A DNA stretch of 64,000 bases, taken from NCBI RefSeq assembly GCF_032399705.1, contig NZ_CP135922.1, positions 1,240,001 through 1,304,000 of the forward strand, given 5' to 3'. Below, one piece after another: positions 34,442 through 41,668 of the stretch (position 1 is its first letter; each line of letters starts with the position of its first letter). Below the pieces are notes generated by a model. That model was not told the origin of the DNA and ran no database searches. It saw only the letters and a list, made by a program, of their open reading frames with translations. Origin of the DNA: Paenibacillus sp. BIC5C1 (lineage in GTDB: Bacteria; Bacillota; Bacilli; Paenibacillales; Paenibacillaceae). A program made the position numbers and the translations under genes.

Positions 34442-35744
34442 AATATTGCGCAATCTCCTTCCATTCCTTAATCATCTCCTGACGCAGCCTCTGTGGAGCA
34501 ATCACCTCACAGCTTGAGCCAAAACTTCGAAGCCATGGCTTAATCTCGGTGATACCGTTGACCTGGATTTCATACAGAAAGGTATGATCTGTTTCGGGCG
34601 TAATCGTTCCCCACTGGCCTTGCAAACGAACCCGATCCAGAATGAAGTTACGCTGGCCATCCTGAGGATGGAAGAATCGTGCTTGAACCGTTACAGTGTT
34701 CCCCGTATCCACGAGCCAGCTGTAGCGGCTGATCTCAGCCCACTGTTGCTTTAATTTGAGCATATATTCTTCTTCAATTGAATCCTGTTCCTCTAGCTGT
34801 GTAATGCCTTCCATTCGGAACTTCACAAATCCTCGGCGTCCCTGAAATCCAATGACATACCAGCGGCCATACTGATGGTCATAGACAACTTCAAGTGGTA
34901 CGATCCGGTTGGATCGTCCGCCTGCTTCCCGTTCAAAGCGTGGGTTTGTATTCTGCGAACTGTAGCTGGACGGTTTTTTGGGTGAATAATACAAAAACTG
35001 CACATGTTTTCGCTGGCGAATCGCACTAAGCAGAGTGTACAGATGTGCTTCATCCAGAATGCGTGAATAATAGTGGTACTTGTATATAAATGGCTCAGTA
35101 GCTTCTTCCTGTGGATAGCTTGTAGCAATGGCTTTTTTGAGACTGTCACGCAATAAATATCCCTGCACGGACGGAACCTGGGTGTTGGCCATAATATCCA
35201 CAAAATCATACAACTCCAGCTGTTCTTCCACGGATAGCCCCGTAAGTACGTCCTGCTGCAACAGGTAACGATAAGGCCTGCCGCCAGGTTCCTTGCGGAT
35301 CACCCCGACTTCTTCCAGATACTTCAGATCTGAGCGAATGGTCTTTTCGTCTGGTAATGCCAGATCTTCCGGAAGATCAGCACAGCAGGCATCCAGTAAT
35401 TCCATAGCGGTTAAAGCCTGATCTTGAAGGGTGTGCAAAAGAACGGAAAGTCGCTGCACTTCAGTCTCTTTCATCGACTTGGCGCGAAAGAGGAAGAGCA
35501 GCATGGGCTCAGCAGATTCCCCATACTGGAAACGAACTAGATCCGCCATTTCTTTGTTTTGTTCCGAGCCTGAGCGTTGGTCCGCGACGGTCTGCATGAT
35601 TTCTTTTAATCTACGCTGGGTTTTATCAAATGTATGTACGGAGATGCCGAGCCGTTCGGCGTACTGTTTACGGTTATACGCACCACTTGTCAGGGACAAC
35701 ATGCGCAGAAATTGAATTTCTTTGTCAAAGCTCTCTTTAGCCAT
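34389..35744 (-). CDS. HTH-WYL transcriptional regulator (first of a pair)
   Basis: A 451-residue regulator. An N-terminal HTH (KQYAERLGISVHTFDKTQRRLKE) is followed by helical and winged segments and a WYL domain near residues 240-330 (HVQFLYYSPKKPSS ... VIPLEVVYDHQYGRWYVIGF; the signature is RWYVIGF). A WCX domain follows. ATG 35744 has AAGGAG with 10-base spacing. It overlaps the second WYL gene by 53 bases. Between it and the divergent Y RNA lies a perfect 15-base inverted repeat, a candidate operator. Confidence 0.9.
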   Translation of the reverse strand: MAKESFDKEIQFLRMLSLTSGAYNRKQYAERLGISVHTFDKTQRRLKEIMQTVADQRSGSEQNKEMADLVRFQYGESAEPMLLFLFRAKSMKETEVQRLSVLLHTLQDQALTAMELLDACCADLPEDLALPDEKTIRSDLKYLEEVGVIRKEPGGRPYRYLLQQDVLTGLSVEEQLELYDFVDIMANTQVPSVQGYLLRDSLKKAIATSYPQEEATEPFIYKYHYYSRILDEAHLYTLLSAIRQRKHVQFLYYSPKKPSSYSSQNTNPRFEREAGGRSNRIVPLEVVYDHQYGRWYVIGFQGRRGFVKFRMEGITQLEEQDSIEEEYMLKLKQQWAEISRYSWLVDTGNTVTVQARFFHPQDGQRNFILDRVRLQGQWGTITPETDHTFLYEIQVNGITEIKPWLRSFGSSCEVIAPQRLRQEMIKEWKEIAQYYESVREDVQLPDDDEIE

Positions 35745-35907
35745 GAATATTCACTCCTTGGTGGCCTGGAGTCAGGCGGATATAGTGGATGACTATGTTG
35801 GCAGAACAATTCTTCGTTATATAGAAACATTGGTGATCTTCCCATTTACTATATCCCTACATTGTATCAGGATGAGTGGCTGGTTTCATTTTAAACTTAC
35901 GGCGGTT

Positions 35908-35981
35908 GAATCAATTTCATAATACCTTTAGCTGCTTCAATCGTTACAAAATGATATTTTTATGAGTTATGAAATTGATTC
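35908..35981. promoter_or_regulatory. Perfect 15-base inverted repeat between the WYL genes and the Y RNA
   Basis: GAATCAATTTCATAA (35908-35922) is the exact reverse complement of TTATGAAATTGATTC (35967-35981), with a 44-base spacer. It sits in the divergent control region and is the best candidate binding site for the WYL regulators. Confidence 0.65.
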
Positions 35982-36069
35982 GTCGCCATACTTTCGCCAT
36001 GTTCGCGTGCAAATGGGTGAGGCATAATAAGGGTGTGAAGCGGGGCAGCAACAAACTCTGCGGATCAAG

Positions 36070-36205
36070 GTTCCGAGGCGCCAGGGAGGGTTACTTCGAT
36101 TGTTAATCGACCAGGTCGTTGGTTCAAATCCAATCGCCGCCGTTCATGGCGGTGTAGCTCAGCGGTAGAGCGGGTATTATACCTTCCCACCTTTTTCCTC
36201 GGAAC
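36070..36205 (+). ncRNA. yrlA: YrlA-type Y RNA with circularly permuted tRNA mimic
   Basis: The ends pair: GTTCCGAGG (36070-36078) with CCTCGGAAC (36197-36205), then, past an asymmetric internal loop, GGGAGGG (36084-36090) with CCTTCCC (36182-36188); this is the expected Ro60-binding stem. Inside lie a hairpin (36096-36110) and a tRNA-like part in permuted order. It has a T-arm with 7-base loop TTCAAAT (36118-36134), the 3' acceptor strand CGCCGCC (36135-36141), a 6-base loop, the 5' acceptor strand GGCGGTG (36148-36154), and a D-arm GCTC-AGCGGTA-GAGC (36157-36171). All seven acceptor pairs form (one G-U). It lies 52 bases before the Rsr gene. A possible -10, CATAAT, is at 36023-36028. Exact 5' and 3' ends are unknown. 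Confidence 0.9.
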
Positions 36206-36256
36206 ATTTTATTATGGAGTATCAGTAAATAGACTCACACCGGGAGGTCATGAGTG

Positions 36257-37750
36257 ATGAGCAGAGCAAAACAATTATTTAATCAACCTCAGCCAACGAT
36301 ACGTAATCATGGGGGCTACGGAGCCTATGAACGGTTGATAGAGGAACAATATATACAGATGTTGATGACCAATACTTTGAACAATACATTTTATGCAGAT
36401 ACCCAGCAGCTGATGGACGATGCGATGGTCAGTCATCAGGAGATGGCTGAGGTCGATGCAGGGTTTATGGCGCGGGCGCTGGTCTATGCTCGTAATGAAG
36501 GCTTGATGCGGTTACAGCCTCTATACGGGCTGGCACTCTTGTCCAAGGTGGACCCGGATCAGTTTGCGAAGGTATTCTCCAAGGTGGTACAGACACCGGC
36601 TGACTTGGCCGATTTTCTGACGATTCTTAGAGGAACGGGGCGAGGACAGGGCGGACGAGCGGTGAAGCGACAGGTGAGTCAATTTTTGAATGGTATTACT
36701 GAATATTGGGCGATCAAATATAACGGGCGCGGACGTGGATACAGTCTGGGCGATATGATCGCTACAGCACACCCCAAGCCGTCAGATATGAAGAAACAAG
36801 CTTTGTTTCGTTATTTGCGAGGACATGAGGTGGATCTTACGGACCTGCCGCAGTTGCAGGCGCTGGAAAAGTTGAAGGCAACCCCAAACCCTGCAAGTCG
36901 GATGCATCTGATCGAAAAAGGCAAACTGCCGTATTCGGTGATCACATCGATCATGCAGCCGACACGTACGGTATGGGAGGCGTTGATGTCCCAGATGCCC
37001 ACCTTTGCATTGTTACGTCATCTGAATGCGATGGATCGGGCGGGAGTGTTTGAAAAATCGAAAAATATCGATTACGTAACGGGCCGTCTAACGGATGCAG
37101 AATCCCTGCGTAAGTCGCGCATTTTACCTTTCCGCTTCGCCAGTGTGTATGAAATGATCGCCAGAGAAGAGCTGCGCTCTGCTTTGCGGGAAGCGGTGGA
37201 GCTATCGATTGGCAACCTGCCATCGCTGCCGGGAAGAACCGCCATATTCCTGGATCGCTCCGGTTCCATGCAAGGGGATTATTTACGGATTGGATCGGTG
37301 CTGGCACTGGCACTTTATAAACAAACACGAGGCAACTCGCTGTTCTGGTTATTCGACCACATAGTTGAGGATGCTCGTCCCAAGATGGATGAAAGCATCC
37401 TTTCCCAAGCTCATCGGATTCGCGCACAAGGTGGAACTGACACGGGACGGCCTGTCCGAGAGCTGCGGGATATTGGAGAGAAAGTGGATCAGATCATTAT
37501 GATCACCGATGAACAGCAGAATGAAGGCAGTCCGTTATATGCTGAGCTTGAACGTTATCGCCGGATGATGAATCCGGACCTGAAAGCATTTATCGTGGAT
37601 ATTGCACCTTATCAGCAGGCAATGGTGCCGCCACGGGATGGCAAAACCTTTTATATCTATGGGTGGAGTGAAACGGTACTGACGTATATTGCTGAGACTG
37701 TAGCGGGATATGATACACTTGCGAGCCGGGTGAGAGAGATAGAGATTTAA
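36257..37750 (+). CDS. rsr: TROVE-domain RNA-binding protein, Ro60 ortholog
   Basis: A 497-residue protein. The N-terminal TROVE HEAT-repeat ring (about 1-330) includes FLTILRGTGRGQGGRAVKRQ. The C-terminal VWA domain (about 335-490) has the MIDAS motif AIFLDRSGSMQGD, with GGTDTG and MITDEQQNEG completing it. Ro60/Rsr binds Y RNA on its outer surface and misfolded RNA ends in its cavity; in Deinococcus it works with PNPase in stress-time RNA decay. The Y RNA is encoded directly upstream, probably on the same transcript. Start: ATG 36257 has GGGAGG with 9-base spacing; GTG 36254 is possible. An RlaP-like gene follows after 25 bases. Confidence 0.95.
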   Translation: MSRAKQLFNQPQPTIRNHGGYGAYERLIEEQYIQMLMTNTLNNTFYADTQQLMDDAMVSHQEMAEVDAGFMARALVYARNEGLMRLQPLYGLALLSKVDPDQFAKVFSKVVQTPADLADFLTILRGTGRGQGGRAVKRQVSQFLNGITEYWAIKYNGRGRGYSLGDMIATAHPKPSDMKKQALFRYLRGHEVDLTDLPQLQALEKLKATPNPASRMHLIEKGKLPYSVITSIMQPTRTVWEALMSQMPTFALLRHLNAMDRAGVFEKSKNIDYVTGRLTDAESLRKSRILPFRFASVYEMIAREELRSALREAVELSIGNLPSLPGRTAIFLDRSGSMQGDYLRIGSVLALALYKQTRGNSLFWLFDHIVEDARPKMDESILSQAHRIRAQGGTDTGRPVRELRDIGEKVDQIIMITDEQQNEGSPLYAELERYRRMMNPDLKAFIVDIAPYQQAMVPPRDGKTFYIYGWSETVLTYIAETVAGYDTLASRVREIEI

Positions 37751-37775
37751 ATTGGAAAATGTGGAGGGCACAGAG

Positions 37776-38582
37776 ATGACTCATGTTCATGAAGAAATGA
37801 GAGATACGATTAGACAGCAGCTGAAGCAGATTGAACAGGAGGAGCAGGTGCGGATCATCTATGCCTGTGAATCGGGCAGCCGGGCATGGGGATTTCCTTC
37901 ACAGGACAGCGATTATGATGTTCGTTTTCTGTATGTGAGACCGCTGGAATGGTACTTGTCCATTGAGGATAAAAGGGATGTTATCGAACGCCCGATCAGT
38001 GATCAGCTTGATATAAATGGTTGGGATTTACGCAAAGCCTTGAAGCTGTTTCGCAAGTCGAATCCGCCGCTGCTGGAGTGGCTGCAATCCCCGATTCAGT
38101 ATGACGAACCGTACAGCGTGGCAGAGCATATTCGTACACTATCGCCTTTGACCTTCTCGCCAAAGTCCTGTATGTACCATTATCTGAATATGGCGAAGGG
38201 AAACTTCAGGGATTATCTGCAGGGTGAACAGGTGAAGATCAAAAAGTATTTCTATGTGCTGCGCCCACTGCTCGCCTGTGGATGGATCGAACGTTATGAT
38301 GCGATGCCACCGATGGCATTTGAAGAGCTGGTGCAAGAGCTTGTTCCTCAGAGCGCGCCGCTCTATACGGAAATCCATGAACTGCTGCGCCGGAAAAAGG
38401 CCGGCGAGGAACTCGACCTGGAACCGCAGCTACCCGCCATACAGGCTTTTTTGGCGGAGAAGATTGCGTATTTTGAACAATTGGCCGCCCAGCTGGAGAA
38501 TGAACAGATTATTCAATATGAAGAACTGGACCGTATCTTCCGTTTTGCACTGCAAGAGGTGTGGGCGGCAACCTTCGATTAA
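37776..38582 (+). CDS. Pol-beta-superfamily nucleotidyltransferase (RlaP/YcgL-like)
   Basis: A 268-residue protein. IYACESGSRAWGFPSQDSDYDVRFLYV contains the nucleotidyltransferase GS motif and the metal-binding D-x-D (DYDVRF). SPIQYDE, SPKSCMYHYLNMAKGNFRDYL and KKYFYVLRPLLACGWI match the YcgL/RlaP family. That family has been predicted by comparative genomics to act in RNA repair beside RNA ligases and TROVE proteins. Start: ATG 37776 has GGAGGG with 7-base spacing. Its position 25 bases after rsr supports an RNA-processing role, for example 3'-end nucleotide addition; this is inference. Confidence 0.88.
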   Translation: MTHVHEEMRDTIRQQLKQIEQEEQVRIIYACESGSRAWGFPSQDSDYDVRFLYVRPLEWYLSIEDKRDVIERPISDQLDINGWDLRKALKLFRKSNPPLLEWLQSPIQYDEPYSVAEHIRTLSPLTFSPKSCMYHYLNMAKGNFRDYLQGEQVKIKKYFYVLRPLLACGWIERYDAMPPMAFEELVQELVPQSAPLYTEIHELLRRKKAGEELDLEPQLPAIQAFLAEKIAYFEQLAAQLENEQIIQYEELDRIFRFALQEVWAATFD

Positions 38583-38644
38583 AGTATAAGGTCCTGCGTA
38601 TTTGCACATCAAAAGTCTGAACCGGTGGGCCCACGTTTGTAACA

Positions 38645-38673
38645 GGATCGGAGAAGTGTGCGACTTCTGATCC
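38645..38673 (+). other. Stable hairpin downstream of the nucleotidyltransferase gene
   Basis: GGATC-GG-AGAAGT-GTGCG-ACTTCT-GATCC forms 11 pairs with a 2-base bulge and 5-base loop. It lacks a T-run and precedes a separate terminator by 20 bases, so it may be part of a processed 3' region or a small RNA. Confidence 0.4.
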
Positions 38674-38694
38674 CTTTGGAGTCAAGGTAATAGT

Positions 38695-38726
38695 ACAGGT
38701 TTGGTATATCCAAGCCTGTTTTTGTT
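38695..38726 (+). terminator. Rho-independent terminator of the rsr locus
   Basis: ACAGGTTTGG pairs with CCAAGCCTGT (one G-T), 5-base loop, followed by TTTTT. Confidence 0.85.
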
Positions 38727-38889
38727 TATTTTTCGTCAAAATATTTCATTCAAGATAATTAAAATTAGGAGTTTTAACGTTAATATAAATAACTAAAGCC
38801 CTATATGTTTCCAATCCATTCTGGGTAATAATTAATAGTAAGCAAGTGGTCATTGGAATCTCACAACGTAACGATAGGGGGTAACCTGT

Positions 38890-39141
38890 ATGGCGTCAAT
38901 GATTCTGCTGGTGAAACAGACGGAAGATGATGAAAAGGTTATTTATCGATTCGGACCGAATGAGCGGAAGATGGGACTCATTGAAATGAATAAGGTCAAG
39001 GAAAGTGTGAAGGAACTGGAGCCTGTTCAGGTGGAGGGTGTCAGTCCGAGTTTTTATTTTAATCGGGCCGCGCAGCGACTGGTTCGATGTTTGTTCAGAG
39101 AAGGTGGTAAGTTCCCTGAACGGACGACATGTGAATCTTAG
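38890..39141 (+). CDS. Small hypothetical protein, 83 residues
   Basis: I do not recognise the family. The protein has a beta-rich start (SMILLVKQTEDDEKVIYRFGPNERKMG) and then a helix with a Lys/Glu pattern, ending in a basic, Cys-containing tail. The ribosome site AGGGGG (about 38876-38882) with 8-base spacing and 60 bases of AT-rich leader support expression. It stands alone between the rsr terminator and the AEC transporter gene. Confidence 0.6.
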   Translation: MASMILLVKQTEDDEKVIYRFGPNERKMGLIEMNKVKESVKELEPVQVEGVSPSFYFNRAAQRLVRCLFREGGKFPERTTCES

Positions 39142-39337
39142 TTTTCTTAGGGCTGGTCAATCATATAATGGACTCGATCAGATCGAATATGCAGGTAACA
39201 AAAGAAGTTCAAGCTCATCCGGAGACGGCTGTGTTTGGACTTTTTTAGTTGTGCAGGCTTTGTGCTGACTTCTCCTCAGACCAAATAAAGCCCACAGCTC
39301 CGTTGAGGAGAGTGGACTAGTTATTTTTGCCTATAGG

Positions 39338-40258
39338 TCAGAACGTCTTCGCAAACGAAATCAGTGCGGTAATTGTAATGATGTTAAGCAACGTCGAGAT
39401 TAGTACCGTCTGGGCGGCAAAGTCTGGCTCGTTATCGTATTCCTCGGCTAGAATGGACGCATTGACTCCGGTAGGCATGCCGGATGCGATAATAAGGGCC
39501 TGAGCGGCAATACCTTGCAAACCGAGCAGCAGCACAATGGAAATCCCGATGGCCGGGCCAATCAGCAAACGCAGAAATGTGCTAATATACACATCAAGAC
39601 GATACAGGCGAATTGGATATTTTACAATTTGGGCGCCGAGTGTCAGGAGTGCTACAGCGACCATACTTTGTTGCGCGTAAGTCAGCGGCATGGACAGGAA
39701 AGTGGGCAGTGGAATATTTCCCATATGAAACAAAATGCCGAGTAACAGCGCATAAGGAACGGGCATTTTTAGAAATCCAATGATCACCGCACGGTAATTG
39801 CCTTTGAGCTTCGCGCCCTGAATGGACAGCACACCATAGGTAAACGTCAGCAATGCCTGTAAAGACATGACCAGTGCCTGAATGGAAGAGGCCAGCGGAT
39901 CACCACGAAATACCAGGGAGTTGATGGGCAGACCATAATTGCCTGCGTTGTCCAGCATGATGCTGTTGTTGAAGGCAGCCTTCATGCCTTTGTTCATGCG
40001 AAGCGAGCGTGCGAACACAGACCCCACAATATAGAGAATAAGTACATATAAGGCGTAAAAAAGCGTGACGGTACCAAGTAATTCCCCCGACATATCGGAG
40101 TGATACATGCTCATAAAGACGGCTGCGGGGGTAATACAATAGAAATTGATTTTGGCGAGGGTGTACAAGTCCAACTTGAACACCTTTTGCATCCAGGACC
40201 CGACGGCAATCAGGAGAAAGACGGGCAGGACGACTTCAAGCATGATGTCTGCAATCAT
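39338..40258 (-). CDS. AEC-family (auxin efflux carrier-like) transporter
   Basis: About 306 residues with ten hydrophobic segments in two sets of five. MLEVVLPVFLLIAVGSWMQK, NSIMLDNAGNYGLPIN and ASGMPTGVNASILAEEYD are the AEC family landmarks: the last two are the broken-helix sites of each half. It probably exports or imports carboxylates such as malate. Start: ATG 40258 follows GGAAGC and begins just before the first membrane segment. The longer frame to 40312 adds 18 charged residues without a clear site. Confidence 0.9.
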   Translation of the reverse strand: MIADIMLEVVLPVFLLIAVGSWMQKVFKLDLYTLAKINFYCITPAAVFMSMYHSDMSGELLGTVTLFYALYVLILYIVGSVFARSLRMNKGMKAAFNNSIMLDNAGNYGLPINSLVFRGDPLASSIQALVMSLQALLTFTYGVLSIQGAKLKGNYRAVIIGFLKMPVPYALLLGILFHMGNIPLPTFLSMPLTYAQQSMVAVALLTLGAQIVKYPIRLYRLDVYISTFLRLLIGPAIGISIVLLLGLQGIAAQALIIASGMPTGVNASILAEEYDNEPDFAAQTVLISTLLNIITITALISFAKTF

Positions 40259-40379
40259 CAGTTCAGCTTCCTTTTTCATGAAAATTTCAGTCCGATTTCG
40301 AAAATACTTCAACCATTATATCATTTTATACACAGATGAAAGATGTAAATGACTAAAAAAGATAAGGGGGCTTTTCATT

Positions 40380-40895
40380 ATGATTCCAGATCATCTGGAT
40401 TATGGTTTATCGATATTATTTATTGGATTCAATCCCAGCATCACGTCTGGAGAGACGGGTCATCATTATGCTTATAAAGGAAACCGTTTCTGGCGCATTC
40501 TTGAGCGTTCCGGATTGACTCCTCGTTTATATGATGCACAAGAGGATGGAGAGTTGCTGAAGCTGGGGTACGGATTTACGAATATTGTTGCCCGGCCAAC
40601 AAGAGGTATGGATGATATTACAAAGGAAGAATATGCAGAGGGACGGCAGATTTTACGGCAAAAGCTGGAGGAATACCGACCAGACATCGCCTGTTTTGTG
40701 GGGAAAGGGGTATACACTCAGTATAGTCAGCGTACCAAAGCGGAATGGGGATTTCAGGACGACCCGGTCGTCAAGGAAATTCATGAATTTGTAGCCCCGT
40801 CATCCAGTGGGTTAGTGCGTATGTCGATGGACGAGATCGTAGCGATCTATTCCCAGCTTAGTGATTTTGTCTCAGAGAAAAGCAGAGAGGACTGA
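40380..40895 (+). CDS. mug: Mismatch-specific uracil/thymine DNA glycosylase (Mug)
   Basis: A 171-residue glycosylase of uracil-DNA glycosylase family 2. The motif GFNPSITSGETGHHYAYKGNRFW contains the catalytic Asn of GxNPS. The second motif is SSSGLVRMSMDE, where the usual NPSGLN is replaced by SSSGLV. It removes uracil or ethenocytosine from mispaired DNA. It is slightly longer than E. coli Mug at the C-terminus. It is a single gene with AAGGGGGC before the ATG and a strong terminator downstream. Confidence 0.92.
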   Translation: MIPDHLDYGLSILFIGFNPSITSGETGHHYAYKGNRFWRILERSGLTPRLYDAQEDGELLKLGYGFTNIVARPTRGMDDITKEEYAEGRQILRQKLEEYRPDIACFVGKGVYTQYSQRTKAEWGFQDDPVVKEIHEFVAPSSSGLVRMSMDEIVAIYSQLSDFVSEKSRED

Positions 40896-40965
40896 AAAAC
40901 GAAGCAAAAATGAAACTCCACATGGCAGCAAGTGGAGCAGTAACAAAGAACCTTCATTGGTTGCA

Positions 40966-41012
40966 GAGTTCGGCTATCCGGTTTACACCGGGTGGCGCGA
41001 ATTCTTTTTTTT
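40966..41012 (+). terminator. Rho-independent terminator after mug
   Basis: GAGTTCG pairs with CGAATTC, an inner CCGG/CCGG pair closes the hairpin, and eight T residues follow. A smaller hairpin CTCCAC/GTGGAG lies upstream at about 40917-40936. Confidence 0.85.
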
Positions 41013-41095
41013 GGATAAAGTGAGAGGTTTCAGGAAGTGATTCCGTCTATTATAGTACAGAACCATGCATGGAAGCTGTAGAGAAGGGGGATTAC

Positions 41096-41668
41096 ATGAC
41101 TCAACAGATACCAGAGGAGGAGCTCATTCAGCGTATTATCGCAGGGGACAAACAGCTATTTGCTGTGCTCGTGGATCGATATAAAAATAAAGTCTTCGGC
41201 ATTTTACGCGGGATGGGTGCGAGTCATCAGGATGCACAGGATCTCGCTCAGGATACGTTTCTTCGGATGTACCGCTATCTTCCGACACGAAAGGAAGGAA
41301 GCAGTTTCTCATCTTGGGTATACACCATCGCTGTGAATCGGATGCGGGATTTTATGCGGCAACAGAAACCGGTCATGACCGCTGTTCATACAGGCTTGGA
41401 ACAAACCAATGGTGAAACGCCAGAAAAACATGTGCTGCATAAGGAGATGCAGCGTGAAATATATCGCCAGATGGACCAACTGCCAGAGTCGTATCGGCTT
41501 GTGCTGCTGCTTAAATATACGAATGAGCTGAGCTACGAAGAGATTGCAGATATCACGGACATGAGCCCCGCACAAGTGCGTAATGCACTTTATCGAGGGA
41601 AGAAAACGTTAAAGAAGCAAATGGAGCGCAAAGGAGGTTTATCGACGTATGAAGCCTATTCCAAATGA
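41096..41668 (+). CDS. ECF-type RNA polymerase sigma factor
   Basis: A 190-residue sigma-70 factor. Region 2 is present (ILRGMGASHQDAQDLAQDTFLRMYRYLPT), as are SFSSWVYTIAVNRMRDFMR and region 4 (QLPESYRLVLLLKYTNELSY, EEIADITDMSPAQVRNALYR). Start: ATG 41096 follows AAGGGGGA. The downstream gene, which overlaps by 20 bases, encodes a membrane protein with the layout of an anti-sigma factor, so activity is likely held at the membrane until a signal arrives. The cognate promoter was not identified. Confidence 0.93.
   Translation: MTQQIPEEELIQRIIAGDKQLFAVLVDRYKNKVFGILRGMGASHQDAQDLAQDTFLRMYRYLPTRKEGSSFSSWVYTIAVNRMRDFMRQQKPVMTAVHTGLEQTNGETPEKHVLHKEMQREIYRQMDQLPESYRLVLLLKYTNELSYEEIADITDMSPAQVRNALYRGKKTLKKQMERKGGLSTYEAYSK

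Noticed and set aside
36118..36171. Sequence that looks like tRNA T-arm and D-arm halves
   Set aside because: The halves are in reversed order, there is no anticodon arm in a normal position and the whole lies within a Y-RNA stem. It is a tRNA mimic, not a tRNA gene.
40980..41010. GGGTGGCGCG resembling the T-box antiterminator motif
   Set aside because: The surrounding bases pair as a simple terminator for mug, the expected leader stems and specifier loop are absent, and the next gene is a sigma factor rather than an amino-acid gene.
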